Assembly: GCA_964632015.1 (NCBI GenBank)
Contig: CAZWAT010000135.1
Location: 1-7,866, forward strand
Length of the DNA stretch: 7,866 nt
Direction of reading: 5' to 3'
DNA from: JAAYCO01 sp964632015
GTDB taxonomy: Bacteria; Planctomycetota; Phycisphaerae; SM23-33
Both the position numbers and the translations under genes were made by a program. Shown piece by piece: positions 7,008 through 7,866 of the stretch (its first letter is position 1; each line of letters starts with the position of its first letter). The notes under the pieces were generated by a model, which was not told the DNA's origin, did no database searches, and was given only the letters and a program-made list of their open reading frames with translations.

Positions 7008-7178
7008 TTATTCTTTCTTTGGTTTTTTCTTGAAAGGTCTTCGGAATTGGATGGGTCGCACACGCTCTGATCGCCCACGTCCTGCCACATCCTTACCGAA
7101 ACTGGTGGCAGGTCTTATGGATCGGCTCATCCGCAACGAGTGTCCATGACAACTGGGTAACAGGGATACACTTCTCAT
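7008..7178 (-). CDS. Candidate small basic protein, 56 residues
   Basis: The ORF begins with ATG at 7178 and ends with TAA at 7010-7008. It fills most of the only larger gap between recognised genes (6954-7197). I count 10 Arg, 6 Lys and only 3 acidic residues, with an Arg-rich middle (AGRGRSERVR) and a Lys-rich end (FKKKPKKE). Such composition fits nucleic-acid binding or a disordered virion accessory protein, but I recognise no family. Evidence for translation is the TAGGAGGTGG site at the preceding stop; spacing of about 14 nt is long. An internal ATG (Met17) would give 40 residues but has no clear SD. An 8-bp inverted repeat lies inside the ORF, so a structured non-coding leader for the next gene is the alternative. 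Confidence 0.45.
   Translation of the reverse strand: MRSVSLLPSCHGHSLRMSRSIRPATSFGKDVAGRGRSERVRPIQFRRPFKKKPKKE
7081..7112. repeat. 8-bp perfect inverted repeat, 16-nt loop
   Basis: CCTGCCAC (7081-7088) and GTGGCAGG (7105-7112) are perfect complements. No T-run follows on either strand, so it is not an intrinsic terminator. It lies inside the candidate small basic ORF. A chance stem of this size in a gap this long is not rare (I estimate roughly one in ten), so function is unproven. Confidence 0.5.
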
Positions 7179-7190
7179 TTTAGGCCCTGG

Positions 7191-7200
7191 CCACCTCCTA
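7191..7200 (-). promoter_or_regulatory. Strong Shine-Dalgarno overlapping the fiber stop codon
   Basis: On the minus strand the fiber stop runs directly into TAGGAGGTGG, a near-perfect complement of the 16S rRNA 3' end. No start codon lies at the usual 5-9 nt. The first downstream ATG is at 7178, about 14 nt away. The site is the main argument that a small gene starts there; the long spacing is the main argument against it. Confidence 0.55.
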
Positions 7201-7866
7201 GAACGGCCCCAGGATGGAGATATAGTTATGACGTGAATACCCCGCATATAGAGTCAATGCCGATGAATGGCTATTATATACGCACATCTCCAGATAATCC
7301 GTTGTGCCGTTCATGTAGATGAGGTCTGATGCGGTCGATGACGATAATCCATCCGCGCCCTGAATGCCAATCGTGCCGTGTGTTACATGTGCGCCATTTT
7401 TAACGATCACCGCAATCACCAGCTGACCGTCCGGCACGGAACTTACACGGATATTCGCGATGGCAATGTAGTACCCCGGAAGATTTGGAACAATTCGACT
7501 GTTGGTTATATTCACAACATCCTCAGCGTCGAAGCTGATGGTGTCTATGAGAATCTTTGTTGTCGAGGTTGGTCCTGCGTCTATATTCTGCGCCGCTTTC
7601 CGGTATGCACGGGCTTTAATCTTGCCGATAGTGTTTATCTGCGTGGCTGGAACGGTGATGTCGTGCAGCTTCACAAGGTCAGCCTTCACAACGCCGGATC
7701 CATGAAGCTGATTTATTTCCGTTGCGGATGATGTGATGTCGTGCAGCTTCACAAGGTCAGCCTTCACAACGCCGGATCCATGAAGCTGATTTATTTCCGT
7801 TGCGGATGATGTGATGTCGTGCAGCTTCTCAAGATCCGCCTTCACGACCCCGGACTCGTGAAGCTG
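7198..7866 (-). CDS. Phage fiber protein with 26-residue repeats and C1q-like tip (5' end outside window)
   Basis: The frame is open from the window edge to a TAG stop and shows 222 residues. A GTG lies at 7845, but the same repeat continues upstream of it (QLHESGV), so it is internal and the true start is outside. Visible residues 1 to about 83 are copies of a 26-residue unit containing ATEINQLHGSG and KADLVKLHDI. Residues 84-222 are predicted to be a beta-rich jelly roll of C1q/TNF type, with DTISFD, PGYY, VKNGAHV and a final GPF as landmarks. Repeats of the ATxxEINxL kind are known from phage tail and head fibers, and C1q-like tips usually trimerise. The likely role is a trimeric receptor-binding or decoration fiber on the virion surface; tail or head attachment cannot be decided. 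It sits upstream of the presumed tail-neck gene and is followed 19 bp later by a small basic ORF. The family call is from sequence patterns only. Confidence 0.8.
   Translation of the reverse strand, partial: QLHESGVVKADLEKLHDITSSATEINQLHGSGVVKADLVKLHDITSSATEINQLHGSGVVKADLVKLHDITVPATQINTIGKIKARAYRKAAQNIDAGPTSTTKILIDTISFDAEDVVNITNSRIVPNLPGYYIAIANIRVSSVPDGQLVIAVIVKNGAHVTHGTIGIQGADGLSSSTASDLIYMNGTTDYLEMCVYNSHSSALTLYAGYSRHNYISILGPF
7655..7828 (-). repeat. 78-bp tandem direct repeat inside the fiber gene
   Basis: Positions 7655-7732 and 7733-7810 are identical over all 78 bp, and identity runs on through 7828, so the exact overlap is 96 bp with period 78. From 7811 to the edge a third copy differs at about eight of 56 positions. 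A further diverged protein-level copy (HDITVPATQINTIGK) lies on the C-terminal side. Each unit encodes 26 residues and keeps the reading frame, so copy-number change would lengthen or shorten the fiber shaft without breaking the gene. More copies may lie beyond the window. Confidence 0.95.

Noticed and set aside
7009..7032. T-rich stretch on the plus strand as an intrinsic terminator
   Set aside because: No GC-rich hairpin directly precedes it on the plus strand, and all genes run on the minus strand, where it reads as A-rich Lys codons.
6954..7197. Promoter in the gap before the 731-residue gene
   Set aside because: I found no TTGACA/TATAAT-like pair with sensible spacing on the minus strand.
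7198..7866. Diversity-generating retroelement variable region in the fiber
   Set aside because: There is no template repeat, no reverse transcriptase and no C-type-lectin signature in the window; the tip looks C1q-like.

Overview
The window is a virion-assembly segment of a tailed phage or prophage. All eight supported genes lie on the minus strand, so transcription runs from position 7866 down to 1. They are packed almost end to end, and nearly every start follows a strong purine-rich Shine-Dalgarno (SD) site that overlaps or touches the previous stop codon. There is no tRNA, rRNA, CRISPR array, insertion sequence, integrase or attachment site. The sequence therefore cannot tell a free phage from a prophage. 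The host is a bacterium with canonical AAGGAGG-type ribosome binding and GC content judged by eye in the mid-fifties; I cannot name it further.

Layout in transcription order. (1) The 3' part of a fiber gene (7198-7866), with 26-residue repeats followed by a C1q/TNF-like beta tip; its 5' end is outside the window. (2) A candidate 56-residue, very basic small gene (7008-7178), supported mainly by a strong SD site at the fiber stop. (3) A 731-residue beta-rich virion protein (4758-6953) of a family found in podovirus-type tail modules. It carries two apparent insertions, one resembling a CBM5/12 carbohydrate-binding module and one resembling the flagellin-hook IN motif. (4) A 173-residue GNAT-fold protein with a degraded acetyl-CoA loop (4244-4765). 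(5) A 276-residue presumed internal virion protein (3412-4242). (6) A 96-residue Gly/Ala-rich small membrane protein (3109-3399). (7) A 414-residue helical, charged presumed ejection protein (1852-3096). (8) The first 616 residues of a much larger protein (1-1848), starting at GTG and open to the window edge. It has two N-terminal AGF repeats, three hydrophobic helical stretches and a charged, disorder-like C-terminal half.

How they may work together (inference). Genes 1-3 would build the outside and neck of a short tail: receptor fiber and the tube or stopper next to the portal. Genes 5-8 look like a DNA-ejection set comparable in layout to T7 gp14/gp15/gp16. In that model proteins stored in the head leave through the tail and build a channel across the host envelope, with the 96-residue protein and the hydrophobic part of the giant protein as the membrane-inserting components. 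Terminase, portal, capsid and lysis genes are not present and presumably lie outside the window.

I see no defence system, toxin or clearly new enzymatic system. The most interesting items are the modified 731-residue protein, the exactly duplicated 78-bp fiber repeat, the small basic gene with a possible SD-masking hairpin after it, the GNAT-like protein without a normal cofactor loop, and the giant ejection protein.
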